Assembly (NCBI RefSeq): GCF_900176515.1
Contig: NZ_FWXV01000007.1
Span: forward strand, 372,001-436,000
DNA: 64,000 nt
DNA from: Kibdelosporangium aridum
Lineage (GTDB): Bacteria > Actinomycetota > Actinomycetes > Mycobacteriales > Pseudonocardiaceae
Direction: 5' to 3'
The notes beneath the pieces are model-generated. The model saw only the letters and a program-made list of their open reading frames with translations. It searched no databases and was not told where the DNA came from. The translations under genes were made by a program, and so were the position numbers. Positions 49,979 through 57,919 of this stretch are shown in pieces; within the stretch, counting starts at the first letter, position 1, and every line of letters starts with the position of its first letter.

Positions 49979-50701
49979 TCACCGGAGGTGCTCGTCGAAG
50001 AAAGTCTCGATTCGCTGCCAGGCGTCTGCCGCCGCCGCTGGCTCCGGGCCCATTCCGGCCACGCGCATGATCACCCGGATCGGCTTGGGGCCGATCTCGG
50101 CGTCGTTCAGGAACGAGTGCCCCGCCGTCGGGTACTGCTTGACGTCGTGGGTGATCCCGGCGCGGGTCAGTGCACGTTCGAGCTTGGCGGGGGCGCTGCG
50201 CAACGGCAGGTCCTTGCCGCCGTAGCTGGCGACGATCGGGCATGCGCCTGCCAGTGCCGTGTCCAGGTCGCGGGGCAGGAAGGCGTAGTTCACCGAGGAG
50301 GCGTCGAACCCCGAGTTGGCCGTGGCCAGCGCGAAGCCACCGCCCATGCAGAAGCCGATCACGCCCACATTGCCTGAGCAGTCCGATGATGCGATCAGCC
50401 ACTCGCGGGCGGACTCGATGTCGGCGAACGGGCGGCCTTCGCCCTTCGTCAACGCGAGCATCGTCGACACCAGGCACTTGCGGATTCCACCTGCACTGAA
50501 CAGGTCGACGGCCAGCGCCAGGAAGCCCGCCTCGGCCAGGCGATCTGTCTGCCTGCGTACGACGTCGTTGAGCCCGAGGGCCTCGTGGATGACGACGACG
50601 CCTGGCCACGGTCCGTCCCCTGACGGCTTGGCCAGATACCCGCGCAGCGGCTGGGACCCGCCGTTCTTGCTGGCGAGCTCGGTCATGTCGACGTCGGTCA
50701 T
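49979..50701 (-). CDS. Dienelactone hydrolase-family protein
   Basis: The 240-residue alpha/beta-hydrolase has nucleophile Cys in GFCMGGGFALAT, the conserved Glu of VVVIHEALGLND, and the His of PTAGHSFLND, the Cys-Asp-His arrangement of dienelactone hydrolases. It may open lactones in aromatic degradation or act as a general esterase. The ATG at 50701 follows GGAGGGGAG. It is not adjacent to the hydroxyquinol operon. The MmcQ gene follows directly. Confidence 0.9.
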   Translation of the reverse strand: MTDVDMTELASKNGGSQPLRGYLAKPSGDGPWPGVVVIHEALGLNDVVRRQTDRLAEAGFLALAVDLFSAGGIRKCLVSTMLALTKGEGRPFADIESAREWLIASSDCSGNVGVIGFCMGGGFALATANSGFDASSVNYAFLPRDLDTALAGACPIVASYGGKDLPLRSAPAKLERALTRAGITHDVKQYPTAGHSFLNDAEIGPKPIRVIMRVAGMGPEPAAAADAWQRIETFFDEHLR

Positions 50702-50804
50702 GGGGCTCCCCTCCTGGCGATAACGATCCGACGGTAGTGCTCTCGCAGTGATCCCGCACTCCGGCGACACGCCGGTAGGCTGCGCGGACCTGGGGAGGTC
50801 CTTG

Positions 50805-52298
50805 ATGACTCAAGAAGTCGTGACCACTAAATCTTTACCTGCAGTCGCGTGGCGGCCGGTCGGTCTGGTCGCCGCCATCCAGCTCGTCGTTCTGACCGCG
50901 TTGTCCGGCCGGTACGGGTTCCACCGCGACGAGCTGTACTTCGTCGCGGCGGGCAAGCACCTGGACTGGGGCTACACCGACCAGCCGCCGATCACGCCCG
51001 CGCTCGCCTGGCTCAGCACCTCGATCTTCGGCGAAACACCGTTCGGTCTGCGGGTTGTCGCCACGCTCGCGGCCGTCGCCACGATCATCGTGATCGCTTA
51101 CGTGGCAAGGGAACTGGGCGGCAACAGCACTGTCCAATGGGTATCGGCCGCGGTCGCCGCGCTGGGGCCGTTCGTGGTGGCGGTGTCGCACATGCTGTCC
51201 ACGACCACCATCGACATGCTGATTTGGACGCTGCTCGGGTTGTTCGTGTTGCGGCTGTTGCGGACCGGTGACGGGCGCTGGTGGCTCGCGATCGGCGCGG
51301 TCATCGGGGCCGGGATGGCCAACAAGTGGCTGATCCTGGTGCTGGTCTTCGGTCTCGCGGTCGGTGTTCTGGTCTTCGGTCCCCGCGCGGTGTTGCGGAC
51401 TTGGTGGCTTGCGGCCGGTGTCGCGGTGACGCTGGTGCTCGTCGCGCCGATCATGGTGTGGCAGGCGGCGAACGACTTCCCGATGCTCACTGTCGCATCC
51501 GGAATCAGCGAGGACGACGGCGCGGAGAACCGGATCCTGTTCATCCCCATGCAGCTGGTCTATCCGACACCCGTCGGCGCCGCAGTGTGGATCGCCGGTC
51601 TCCTCCGGCTGTGGCGTGATCCTTCGCTGCGGTGGGCGCGAGCACTCGCCATGAGCTACCCCGTCGTGTGTATCGTGTTGCTGATTGCCGGCGGGAAGCC
51701 GTATTACTCGGTTCCGTTGTTGCTGTTGCTGATTCCGGCTGGTGTCCAACCTGTACTGAACTGGCTCACCACTACGTCGCGACGGGCCGTTGTCGGCGTG
51801 TTCGCCGCCATTGGCGTCGTTTTGGCTGTGATCACTGGTTTGCCGGTGCTGCCACCGTCCGGTTTGAACGGACCGGTACTGGCGATCAACAAGGAGCAGG
51901 GCGAGCAGGTCGGCTGGCCGGAGCTGACGGCGAACGTCGCGCGGGCGTGGACCCAGATCCCGGAAGCCCAGCGCGCCACATCGGTGATCTTCACCAGCAA
52001 CTACGGACAAGCCGGTGCGATCGAGCACTACGGGCCGGGTTTCGCTTTGCCGCAACCGCATTCGGGCCACATGTCCTATTGGGACTGGGGACCTCCGTCG
52101 GACAGCATGACGGGCGCCGTGCTTGTCGTCGGTGGACAGCCGATGCAGTCTTCGTTGATGGCCGGATGCCGTATCGTCGCGGAGAACGACAACGGCATCG
52201 GCCTGGACAACGAGGAAAAGGACACACCGATCACGTTGTGCGACAGGACAACCGCGCCATGGTCGGTGATCTGGCCGCAGCTGCGGCGCTTCTATTGA
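50805..52298 (+). CDS. GT39-like (PMT/ArnT) membrane glycosyltransferase
   Basis: The 497-residue GT-C-type protein has about 10-12 membrane helices. The first external loop FHRDELYFVAAGKHLDWGYT DQPPITP has the Asp-Glu pair used by lipid-phosphate-sugar-dependent transferases. A C-terminal soluble domain begins near residue 370. It should transfer a sugar from a polyprenyl-phosphate donor to an extracytoplasmic acceptor. The ATG follows GGGGAGG. Its 3' end overlaps the convergent EamA gene by 7 bp. Confidence 0.87.
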   Translation: MTQEVVTTKSLPAVAWRPVGLVAAIQLVVLTALSGRYGFHRDELYFVAAGKHLDWGYTDQPPITPALAWLSTSIFGETPFGLRVVATLAAVATIIVIAYVARELGGNSTVQWVSAAVAALGPFVVAVSHMLSTTTIDMLIWTLLGLFVLRLLRTGDGRWWLAIGAVIGAGMANKWLILVLVFGLAVGVLVFGPRAVLRTWWLAAGVAVTLVLVAPIMVWQAANDFPMLTVASGISEDDGAENRILFIPMQLVYPTPVGAAVWIAGLLRLWRDPSLRWARALAMSYPVVCIVLLIAGGKPYYSVPLLLLLIPAGVQPVLNWLTTTSRRAVVGVFAAIGVVLAVITGLPVLPPSGLNGPVLAINKEQGEQVGWPELTANVARAWTQIPEAQRATSVIFTSNYGQAGAIEHYGPGFALPQPHSGHMSYWDWGPPSDSMTGAVLVVGGQPMQSSLMAGCRIVAENDNGIGLDNEEKDTPITLCDRTTAPWSVIWPQLRRFY

Positions 52299-53167
52299 GC
52301 CACGGCTGCTGGTATTCGCTCCTTCGCACGCGAGGTCGCCAGTATCGATCCGCCGAGGATCAGCACAAACGCGACGATCGTGACCATCGTCAACGGCTCG
52401 TTGAGCACGAGCACGCCCGCTGCCACGGCAACGAGCGGGTTGACGTACGTGATCACCAACGCCTTTGACGGGCCGACCTCGCGGATCAACGCGAAGAAGA
52501 ACAGGAACGCGACGGCGGTGCACAGCAAAGCAAGGCCGCCCAACGCAAGCAGCACGTCGGTCGACGGCATCTGCTGTGGCCACGTCGCGATCGCGAACGG
52601 CAGGTACACGATCGCCGCGATGCCCAAGGAAACCGTGGCCAGCACGAGCCCAGGCACTTCCTGGAGTTTGCGCGCGGCGATGATCGGCGCGACGGCGTAG
52701 CCCACCGTGACCAACAGGACCTCGATGATCGACCAAGCGTTACCGCCGCCCAGGTTCGGGCCTGCAAGCAGCGCGACGCCGCCAAAACCGATCGCCAGCC
52801 CGATCCACTGCGCCGAGCTGAGCCGTTCCCCGCGCATGCTCACCAGCAGCGCGCCGATCGTCGGCACGGCCGCGATCAGCAAGCCAGTCAACGAACTCGA
52901 CAGATGACGCTCGGCATCCGACAGCAGGTACCACGGCGCGATGATCTCGGTCGCGGCGAACGCGAGAAGCGGTTTCCAGTGCCTGCGCAGCACATCCCAA
53001 TCAATCCGGCGCAAGGCGAGCGGCAACAGCACCGCCGCGCCAATGGCCGTCCGGGCGAACACGATCATGGGGACGGACACACCGCCGACCGCCACCTTGA
53101 TCATCAGGTACGGCAACCCCCAGATCACACCCATCAGGCCGAAAAGAATCCACCCTTTACGTGTCAC
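52292..53167 (-). CDS. EamA/DMT-family transporter
   Basis: The 291-residue permease has ten predicted helices in two EamA repeats (WILFGLMGVIWGLPYLMIKV and LLVTVGYAVAPIIAARKLQE). It belongs to the drug/metabolite transporter superfamily, which exports amino acids and other metabolites. The GTG start lies 11 bp inside the end of the AraC gene, so the two are translationally coupled and the regulator probably serves this exporter. Confidence 0.9.
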   Translation of the reverse strand: MTRKGWILFGLMGVIWGLPYLMIKVAVGGVSVPMIVFARTAIGAAVLLPLALRRIDWDVLRRHWKPLLAFAATEIIAPWYLLSDAERHLSSSLTGLLIAAVPTIGALLVSMRGERLSSAQWIGLAIGFGGVALLAGPNLGGGNAWSIIEVLLVTVGYAVAPIIAARKLQEVPGLVLATVSLGIAAIVYLPFAIATWPQQMPSTDVLLALGGLALLCTAVAFLFFFALIREVGPSKALVITYVNPLVAVAAGVLVLNEPLTMVTIVAFVLILGGSILATSRAKERIPAAVAQ

Positions 53168-53993
53168 CGAACAAGCTTCGCCTGTTCAGCCCGGCGATGT
53201 CTTGAACGCTGTTGCGGAACACGCCCGGCGTGACGCCGAAAACACGGCGGAACCACCTGGTCAGATGCGCCTGGTCGGCAAATCCCGTCAACGCCGCGGC
53301 CTGCGCGGGACGGTGGCCGGCGGCCAGCAACGCCCTCGCCCGTGTGGCACGGTACTGCGAAAGCCATGCGAACGGCGGCATCCCCACTGTTTCCCGGAAC
53401 GCACGCAACACCTGGAACCGGGATAGCCCCAGGTCAGCAGCGATTTCATGCAGGCCTGGCGGGTCGAGCAAGCGATCGGCCAGCCGGTCCTTGGTGACGC
53501 GTGCGACCTGGTCGCCCGCCCGGACGCGCTTGATCTCCTCAGGCCTGCCCGCGTGCCGCTGGACGAGCTCGGTCAGCACCCACGACAGCCGCGACTCGGC
53601 CTCCAGCGGGTCCCGCCACTGCGTGATCAGCGCGTGCGTGCGCTGGATCTGCTCGGCCAGCTCGACATCGTGGATGATCGGTGACGGGAAATGAGGGATC
53701 TCCGTCTCGGACAAGCTGGTCCACTGTGGATAAAGCACCCGGTATGCGAAACCGCCCGGCGTCGCTGCGCCGCCCGTATGCGTCTCCCCTGGTTCAACCA
53801 CCACGATGTCGCCTGGGCCCGACATGTACTGCCGGGCACCGATCTGGATCACTTCGACGCCGCTGGTGCAGGCGCCGATCGCGAACTCCTCGTGCGCGTG
53901 CGGCGCGAACACGTGCCGGACGAACCGTGCCGTCATCAGGTCGAGCGGAACGCCCTGCCCCGCTTCGACCCGTGTCCACGTAGCGTGCTCCAT
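53157..53993 (-). CDS. AraC-family transcriptional regulator coupled to the EamA exporter
   Basis: The 278-residue protein has an N-terminal cupin with HVFAPHAHEEFAIGACTSGV and VVVEPGETHTGG (metal-like histidines in a ligand pocket) and a C-terminal double HTH (LHEIAADLGLSRFQVLRAFR, QAAALTGFADQAHLTRWFRR). The ATG at 53993 is chosen; a GTG at 54014 is in frame. The AraC-EamA pairing is frequent and suggests inducible export of an amino acid-like compound. Confidence 0.88.
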   Translation of the reverse strand: MEHATWTRVEAGQGVPLDLMTARFVRHVFAPHAHEEFAIGACTSGVEVIQIGARQYMSGPGDIVVVEPGETHTGGAATPGGFAYRVLYPQWTSLSETEIPHFPSPIIHDVELAEQIQRTHALITQWRDPLEAESRLSWVLTELVQRHAGRPEEIKRVRAGDQVARVTKDRLADRLLDPPGLHEIAADLGLSRFQVLRAFRETVGMPPFAWLSQYRATRARALLAAGHRPAQAAALTGFADQAHLTRWFRRVFGVTPGVFRNSVQDIAGLNRRSLFGDT

Positions 53994-54014
53994 ACCTGGA
54001 GAAGCTACCCGCAC

Positions 54015-54328
54015 GCCGCAAGCTGTTTCACTACGTGGATTTCATCGCCGCTCGCGGACAGTGCCCGGCGTGGCGCACAACGTCACATCCGCGGCTCCGG
54101 CCGCATGGGGTGGGGTGGCGCGAGGCCCGGATCGGCCGGTGCTACCGTCAACCAAACCGGGAAAACCCCCGACCCTGTACCGCAATATCGACATCAGCCG
54201 GACGTCGTCCGGCCGGGTTCACTTCGGCCCGGTCTGATGGTGGCCGCCCGATGGGCGGTGCCCCGCGTGGTGGCGTCGGATCACTCCCCGACACGACCGG
54301 CGCCCCACGCGGCGGACCCCACAGGCGT
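54015..54328. other. 314-bp gap without a recognisable gene
   Basis: Only hairpins are seen: GCCGGAC-GTC-GTCCGGC at 54197-54213 and CCGCCC-GAT-GGGCGG near 54246. The first could end transcription of the RNA-ligase-like gene. A short plus-strand frame ending at 54237 has no supporting start signal. Confidence 0.5.
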
Positions 54329-54880
54329 TCAACTCTGGCTTGCCAGCGCGTCCCGGCGTTTCAGCTTCGCCATCCGGCCGTCCGGGTGGTGCCAGACGAT
54401 CCCCTCGAACTCGGGATGCGCGAGCAACCACGCCATCAAGCCGTCGAAGTCGCGCGGCACATCGTCGAAGACCTCGGCGGTTTCGTGCCGCACCAGCCGA
54501 TGCCCTTCGTAGGCTTCCGGGTTCCCGTTGAGCTTCGGCCCGCACAGCTCGTAGGTTCCCGGCGAGAACTCCTGCCCCGCAACGGCTTCGTTGAAGAACT
54601 TGACGAATGACGACTGCTCGATCGGTTCCCAGCCCACGGTCTTGCCGGTCGCCGGGTCCTGCTGGACGGCGACGAAGCCGGTCGGCGCGGCCTTGCCCGG
54701 CTTGACTTCGCGGCGTGCCCACCAGCGACCCGCGTCGTCGAGCCGGACGCAGGTGCCGTCGTACTTGCGCGTGGGGTCGCCTTCACCGGCGAGCACCCAC
54801 GCACAGTCTGGGTGCACCTCACGAGTGACCCGGCGTAGATCGTCCGGGTCGCGTACGAACAGCGTTGGGATCTTCTGCAA
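54329..54880 (-). CDS. RNA ligase-like protein of the RLIG1/DUF5565 family
   Basis: The 183-residue protein carries the nucleotidyltransferase motifs of ATP-dependent RNA ligases: motif I RKYDGTC with candidate adenylated Lys39, YELCGPKLNGNP at 110-121, motif IV FEGIVWHHPDG at 158-168, and motif V-like AKLKRRD. These blocks, including GWEPIE and NGNP, resemble human C12orf29 (RLIG1), a 5'-3' RNA ligase, more than T4 Rnl1/Rnl2; I infer this from remembered motifs. The protein is shorter than RLIG1. The TTG start is fixed by GGAGG 6 bp upstream. The substrate is unknown; nicked tRNA repair is possible. Confidence 0.75.
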   Translation of the reverse strand: MQKIPTLFVRDPDDLRRVTREVHPDCAWVLAGEGDPTRKYDGTCVRLDDAGRWWARREVKPGKAAPTGFVAVQQDPATGKTVGWEPIEQSSFVKFFNEAVAGQEFSPGTYELCGPKLNGNPEAYEGHRLVRHETAEVFDDVPRDFDGLMAWLLAHPEFEGIVWHHPDGRMAKLKRRDALASQS

Positions 54881-54934
54881 AGTCCGCCTCCATCGGTGTC
54901 GAGCACATCGATGGTCGCAGGCCTGTCCAGTCGA

Positions 54935-55375
54935 TTACCTGTGCCTGCCGTCGTAGTACCCGCCCCGGCCCCAATAGCCATCCCGGTCCCGGTAACCGTC
55001 ACGGTACCTGTTGTAGTAGTACCAATAGGACCAGTATTGGTCCTGATAGGACGGTGGTTCCTCGGTCGGCGGTGGAGTAGTGGTCGGCGGCGGCGGTGCG
55101 GGCTTCTTCGGTTTGGGCGGCACGGTTTTCCTGGGCGGCGGTGGCGGGACCGTCGAGGTCGCTGACGTCGCCGCGACCGGTGGCACAACCGGAATGAACA
55201 CGGTTGGCGGTTCTTCGCCAGGGGACGGGATGTAGCCGTTCAGCTCCTCAGCTTGCGGCACAATGATCTTGCTGCTTCGTGATTCCGAATCGGGTTGATC
55301 GGTCATCGTTGTCGCGACGATCGCTGCCAGCACTCCCGACGTGCCCACGGCAGCCCAACTAAGCCTGCGCCTCAC
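54935..55375 (-). CDS. Membrane-anchored or secreted proline-rich protein with Tyr/Arg/Gly-rich tail
   Basis: The 146-residue product starts (GTG after GAGGGAGG) with VRRRLSWAAVGTSGVLAAIV, an uncleaved or weak signal helix. An extracytoplasmic stretch rich in Pro, Thr and Lys follows (PPKPKKPAPPPPTTTPPPTE). The tail is dominated by Tyr, Arg, Asp and Gly (DQYWSYWYYYNRYRDGYRDR). The composition recalls the tail of the 16136-16669 product. No family is recognised; an envelope-associated role is inferred. Confidence 0.7.
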   Translation of the reverse strand: MRRRLSWAAVGTSGVLAAIVATTMTDQPDSESRSSKIIVPQAEELNGYIPSPGEEPPTVFIPVVPPVAATSATSTVPPPPPRKTVPPKPKKPAPPPPTTTPPPTEEPPSYQDQYWSYWYYYNRYRDGYRDRDGYWGRGGYYDGRHR

Positions 55376-55499
55376 CAAAACCTCCCTCGCACTCCTGCGT
55401 GACAATGCGTAACCGGACCACAATGGATGGTCAAGCACGCATGTGCGGGAGGCATCGGGGCCCGCCACTGGACCACACCATGGCCCATTGCGTGGGGGA

Positions 55500-55514
55500 T
55501 TGCGATTATCGCAA
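55500..55514. promoter_or_regulatory. Palindromic operator before the XRE-TetR fusion gene
   Basis: TTGCGA-TTA-TCGCAA is a perfect inverted repeat with a 3-nt centre, ending 22 bp before the start codon. Autoregulation is likely. Confidence 0.65.
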
Positions 55515-55536
55515 CGCCGGTTTACCGTCTTCTGGC

Positions 55537-56394
55537 ATGGATGTGACGGATGAGCTCCGGACGCGAGTCCGTGGGTTGATCCAGGCGATGCCAGGGGCGC
55601 AGCGCGACTTCGCCGCGGGCATCGGGTTGGACGAGACCAAACTGTCCAAAGCGTTATCGGGCGCGCGCCGGTTCTCCGCCGGCGAACTCGTCCGGATCGC
55701 GGAGTACAGCGGTGTCACGGTCAACTGGCTACTGAACGGTAGTGACGAGGCCAAGACAGTCACTGCGGTTCCGGCGCCTGCCGCGCGCTCGATCCGAGTG
55801 CCCCCCGACCTCGAACCACGCCGCCGGATCCTGGAGACGGCGTGGCAGCTGATCGCCGAACGCGGTTACCACCGCGTGCGGGTCGCCGACATCGCCAAGG
55901 CATGCGGCACGAGCACAGCGACGATCCACCACCACTTCCCCACCAAAACCGAAGTCCTCAACGAAGCGTTGCGGCGCAACGTGAAACTCGCGTTCGACCG
56001 TCAGGTCGCCGAGTTGCACACCGTGCAGGACGCCCGTCAACGCCTGCTCAGACTGGTCGAACTGCAGCTGCCGAAGGACGGTCTGCTGCGCGACGAGTGG
56101 TCGGTCTGGCTGCAGGTGTGGAACGAGAGCGCGATCAACCCGAAGATCCGCTCGCTGTACTGGGACTCCTATGACCGCTGGTACAACACCATCGCCATGA
56201 CCATCCGAAGTGGACAGGAGCAGGGCGTTTTCCGGGCGCAGGACCCGGACAAGGCGACGGCTCAGCTGACCGCTTTGATCGATGGCCTCGGCATTCAGGT
56301 GCTGACGGGTCGGCCCGGGAGTTCGGTTGCCGCGATGCGGGAGCTGCTCCACGACTTCATCGAACAGAACATCGCCGCGGAACCAGTGCGGTAA
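55537..56394 (+). CDS. XRE-TetR fusion transcriptional regulator
   Basis: The 285-residue protein joins two DNA-binding modules. Residues about 5-70 form an XRE/Cro-type HTH (FAAGIGLDETKLSKALSGAR and ELVRIAEYSGVTVNWLL). Residues about 90-140 form a TetR_N HTH (RILETAWQLIAERGYHRVRV, CGTSTATIHHHFPTKTEVL). A BetI-like helical ligand domain follows. It precedes the carnitine/quaternary-amine operon in the same direction and probably controls it, as BetI does for choline genes. The palindrome 22 bp upstream suggests autoregulation. Confidence 0.85.
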   Translation: MDVTDELRTRVRGLIQAMPGAQRDFAAGIGLDETKLSKALSGARRFSAGELVRIAEYSGVTVNWLLNGSDEAKTVTAVPAPAARSIRVPPDLEPRRRILETAWQLIAERGYHRVRVADIAKACGTSTATIHHHFPTKTEVLNEALRRNVKLAFDRQVAELHTVQDARQRLLRLVELQLPKDGLLRDEWSVWLQVWNESAINPKIRSLYWDSYDRWYNTIAMTIRSGQEQGVFRAQDPDKATAQLTALIDGLGIQVLTGRPGSSVAAMRELLHDFIEQNIAAEPVR

Positions 56395-56418
56395 ACAGCA
56401 TTAACGAGCCGGGTGGGC

Positions 56419-56502
56419 GGCCCTCGGCCCCCGGTTTCCAGTCTATCGAGCATCACCGACAAGACCTGGGCAACCAGGTCGGCCGCCGCAGAGTTGTCCA
56501 CA
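56419..56502 (+). repeat. Dispersed DnaA-box element, copy 6
   Basis: Hairpin GGCC-CTC-GGCC, CCCGGTTT, core CCAGTCTATCG (56438-56448), 45 nt beginning AGCATCACCGACA, then a perfect TTGTCCACA (56494-56502). It starts 24 bp after the XRE-TetR stop. Confidence 0.88.
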
Positions 56503-56509
56503 GGCTGCG

Positions 56510-56617
56510 GCGCTTGGCAGAAGCGACACAACAACAGGCCCCAGCGCTTGACAGAAGCGACGCAACAACAGGCCCCAGCGCTTGAAGAAGCGACGCAACA
56601 ACAGGCCGCGGCGCTTG
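56510..56617 (+). repeat. 34-nt tandem repeat, three units plus a partial one
   Basis: Units begin GCGCTTG at 56510, 56544, 56578 (33 nt) and 56611 (partial). They contain GAAGCGACGCAACAACAGGC. The unit length is not a multiple of three and no start signal precedes it, so it is unlikely to be coding. Confidence 0.85.
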
Positions 56618-56691
56618 ACCGGATCGGAACCGCGGCCGCACCGCCCGATCAACACCAGATGACAGAAAACCGCCTCAACTAACCACAGCGC

Positions 56692-56777
56692 GGCCCTCGG
56701 CCCCCCCGATTACCAGTCTATCGGGCACCACCGACACAACCAGCACAACAAGATCACTAACAGACGAGTTACCCACA
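56692..56777 (+). repeat. Dispersed DnaA-box element, copy 7
   Basis: Hairpin GGCC-CTC-GGCC, core CCAGTCTATCG (56713-56723), 45 nt beginning GGCACCACCGACA, then TTACCCACA (56769-56777), two bases from the DnaA-box consensus. Confidence 0.85.
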
Positions 56778-56788
56778 AGGTGGACGCC

Positions 56789-56871
56789 GGGCTCCGCCCC
56801 CGGTTTCCAGTCTATCGAGCACCACCGACACGCCTTGGGCAGCAAGATCACCAGCACTTGGGCTGTCCACA
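56789..56871 (+). repeat. Dispersed DnaA-box element, copy 8
   Basis: Hairpin GGGC-TCC-GCCC (compensatory relative to GGCC-NNN-GGCC), core CCAGTCTATCG (56807-56817), 45 nt beginning AGCACCACCGACA, then CTGTCCACA (56863-56871). Confidence 0.85.
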
Positions 56872-57040
56872 GGTCTTGCGTCGGCTGAAGCGACTGAAAT
56901 GTGGCACCTAGTCCAACCGGCGCGCCGACGTCCACAAGGGCCCTGATCGGGACCATTCCGGCGCCCACTCGGGCATTCGAGCTCGGGCTGCGGACTGCGC
57001 CGCCCGATGGCATCAACCACTGCCTCTAGGAAGGGACGCC

Positions 57041-57919
57041 GTGAAGGATCGAGTGATCATTACCTGCGCACTCACCGGTGCGGGGGACACCGTTGGCAAG
57101 AGTGAGCATGTTCCGGTTACTCCTGAGCAGATCGCGGCGTCTGCTGTGGAGGCTGCCAATGCGGGCGCCGCCGTCGTCCACATTCATGTCCGGGATGTGG
57201 AGACTGGGCAGGGGTCGCGGGATGTCGCGCTGTACCGGGAGGTTGTGGCGCGGATCAAGGATTCCGGCGTTGATGTCGTGATCAACCTGACTGCTGGTAT
57301 GGGTGGGGATCTTGTCATTGACCAGGAGGATCCGCTTAAGCCGGTGGATGGCACCGACCTTGTCAACGGGCTGCAGCGGCTTCCGCACGTCGAAGAACTC
57401 CTCCCGGACATTTGCACCCTCGACTGCGGGTCGCTCAACTTCGGGGAGGGCAGTCAGCTTTACGTGTCCACTCCGGACATGCTCAGGGCTGGCGCTCAGC
57501 GCATCCTTGAGCTGGGTGTCAAGCCTGAGCTGGAGATCTTTGATACCGGGCAGCTGTGGTTCGCCACCAAGATGATCGACGAAGGGCTGATCGCGAAGCC
57601 TCCGCTTTTCCAGCTGTGTATGGGGATTCCCTACGGTGCACCGGCCAACCCGGAGCTTCTGCAGACGATGGTCCATATGCTGCCGGATGGCGCTCAGTGG
57701 GCTTCCTTCGCGATCGGGCGGGACCAGCTCAAGTGGGTGGCGCATTCCGCCTTGCTCGGTGGGCATGTTCGCGTTGGCCTCGAAGACAACCTGTATCTCA
57801 GCAAGGGTGTCAAGGCGACCAACGGGCAACTGGTGGAGCGTGCGGTGAAGATCATTGAGGATCTCGGCGGCACGACAGCGAGTCCTGACGAAGCTCGCGT
57901 TCAGCTGGGGTTGAAGTGA
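57041..57919 (+). CDS. Beta-keto acid cleavage enzyme (BKACE), probably dehydrocarnitine-cleaving
   Basis: The 292-residue TIM-barrel enzyme of the DUF849/BKACE family begins MKDRVIITCALTGAGDTVGK and contains the zinc-site pattern AAVVHIHVRD (His pair) and LFQLCMGIPYG. BKACEs transfer the acyl part of a beta-keto acid to acetyl-CoA, releasing acetoacetate. The neighbouring carnitine dehydrogenase-like and thioesterase genes indicate 3-dehydrocarnitine as substrate, giving betainyl-CoA. The gene starts the metabolic operon, and its stop overlaps the next gene as GTGA. Confidence 0.88.
   Translation: MKDRVIITCALTGAGDTVGKSEHVPVTPEQIAASAVEAANAGAAVVHIHVRDVETGQGSRDVALYREVVARIKDSGVDVVINLTAGMGGDLVIDQEDPLKPVDGTDLVNGLQRLPHVEELLPDICTLDCGSLNFGEGSQLYVSTPDMLRAGAQRILELGVKPELEIFDTGQLWFATKMIDEGLIAKPPLFQLCMGIPYGAPANPELLQTMVHMLPDGAQWASFAIGRDQLKWVAHSALLGGHVRVGLEDNLYLSKGVKATNGQLVERAVKIIEDLGGTTASPDEARVQLGLK

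Larger units (their letters stand above)
56395..57040. other. 646-bp non-coding stretch with three dispersed elements and a tandem repeat
   Basis: Copies 6, 7 and 8 of the DnaA-box element lie in tandem and in the same orientation, with a 34-nt tandem repeat between copies 6 and 7. The last about 150 bp before the BKACE gene must hold its promoter and ribosome binding site (AGGAAGGGA). No gene is supported. Confidence 0.65.

Noticed and set aside
53806..54237. Plus-strand frame ending TLYRNIDISRTSSGRVHFGP, considered as a precursor peptide
   Set aside because: Most of it is the antisense of the AraC gene, there is no leader motif or processing enzyme nearby, and the start is unsupported.
56413..56682. 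Frame with TEATQQQAPALEEATQQQAAAL that looks like a coiled coil
   Set aside because: It reads through the 34-nt tandem repeat, whose length is not a multiple of three, and lies between non-coding elements with no start signal.
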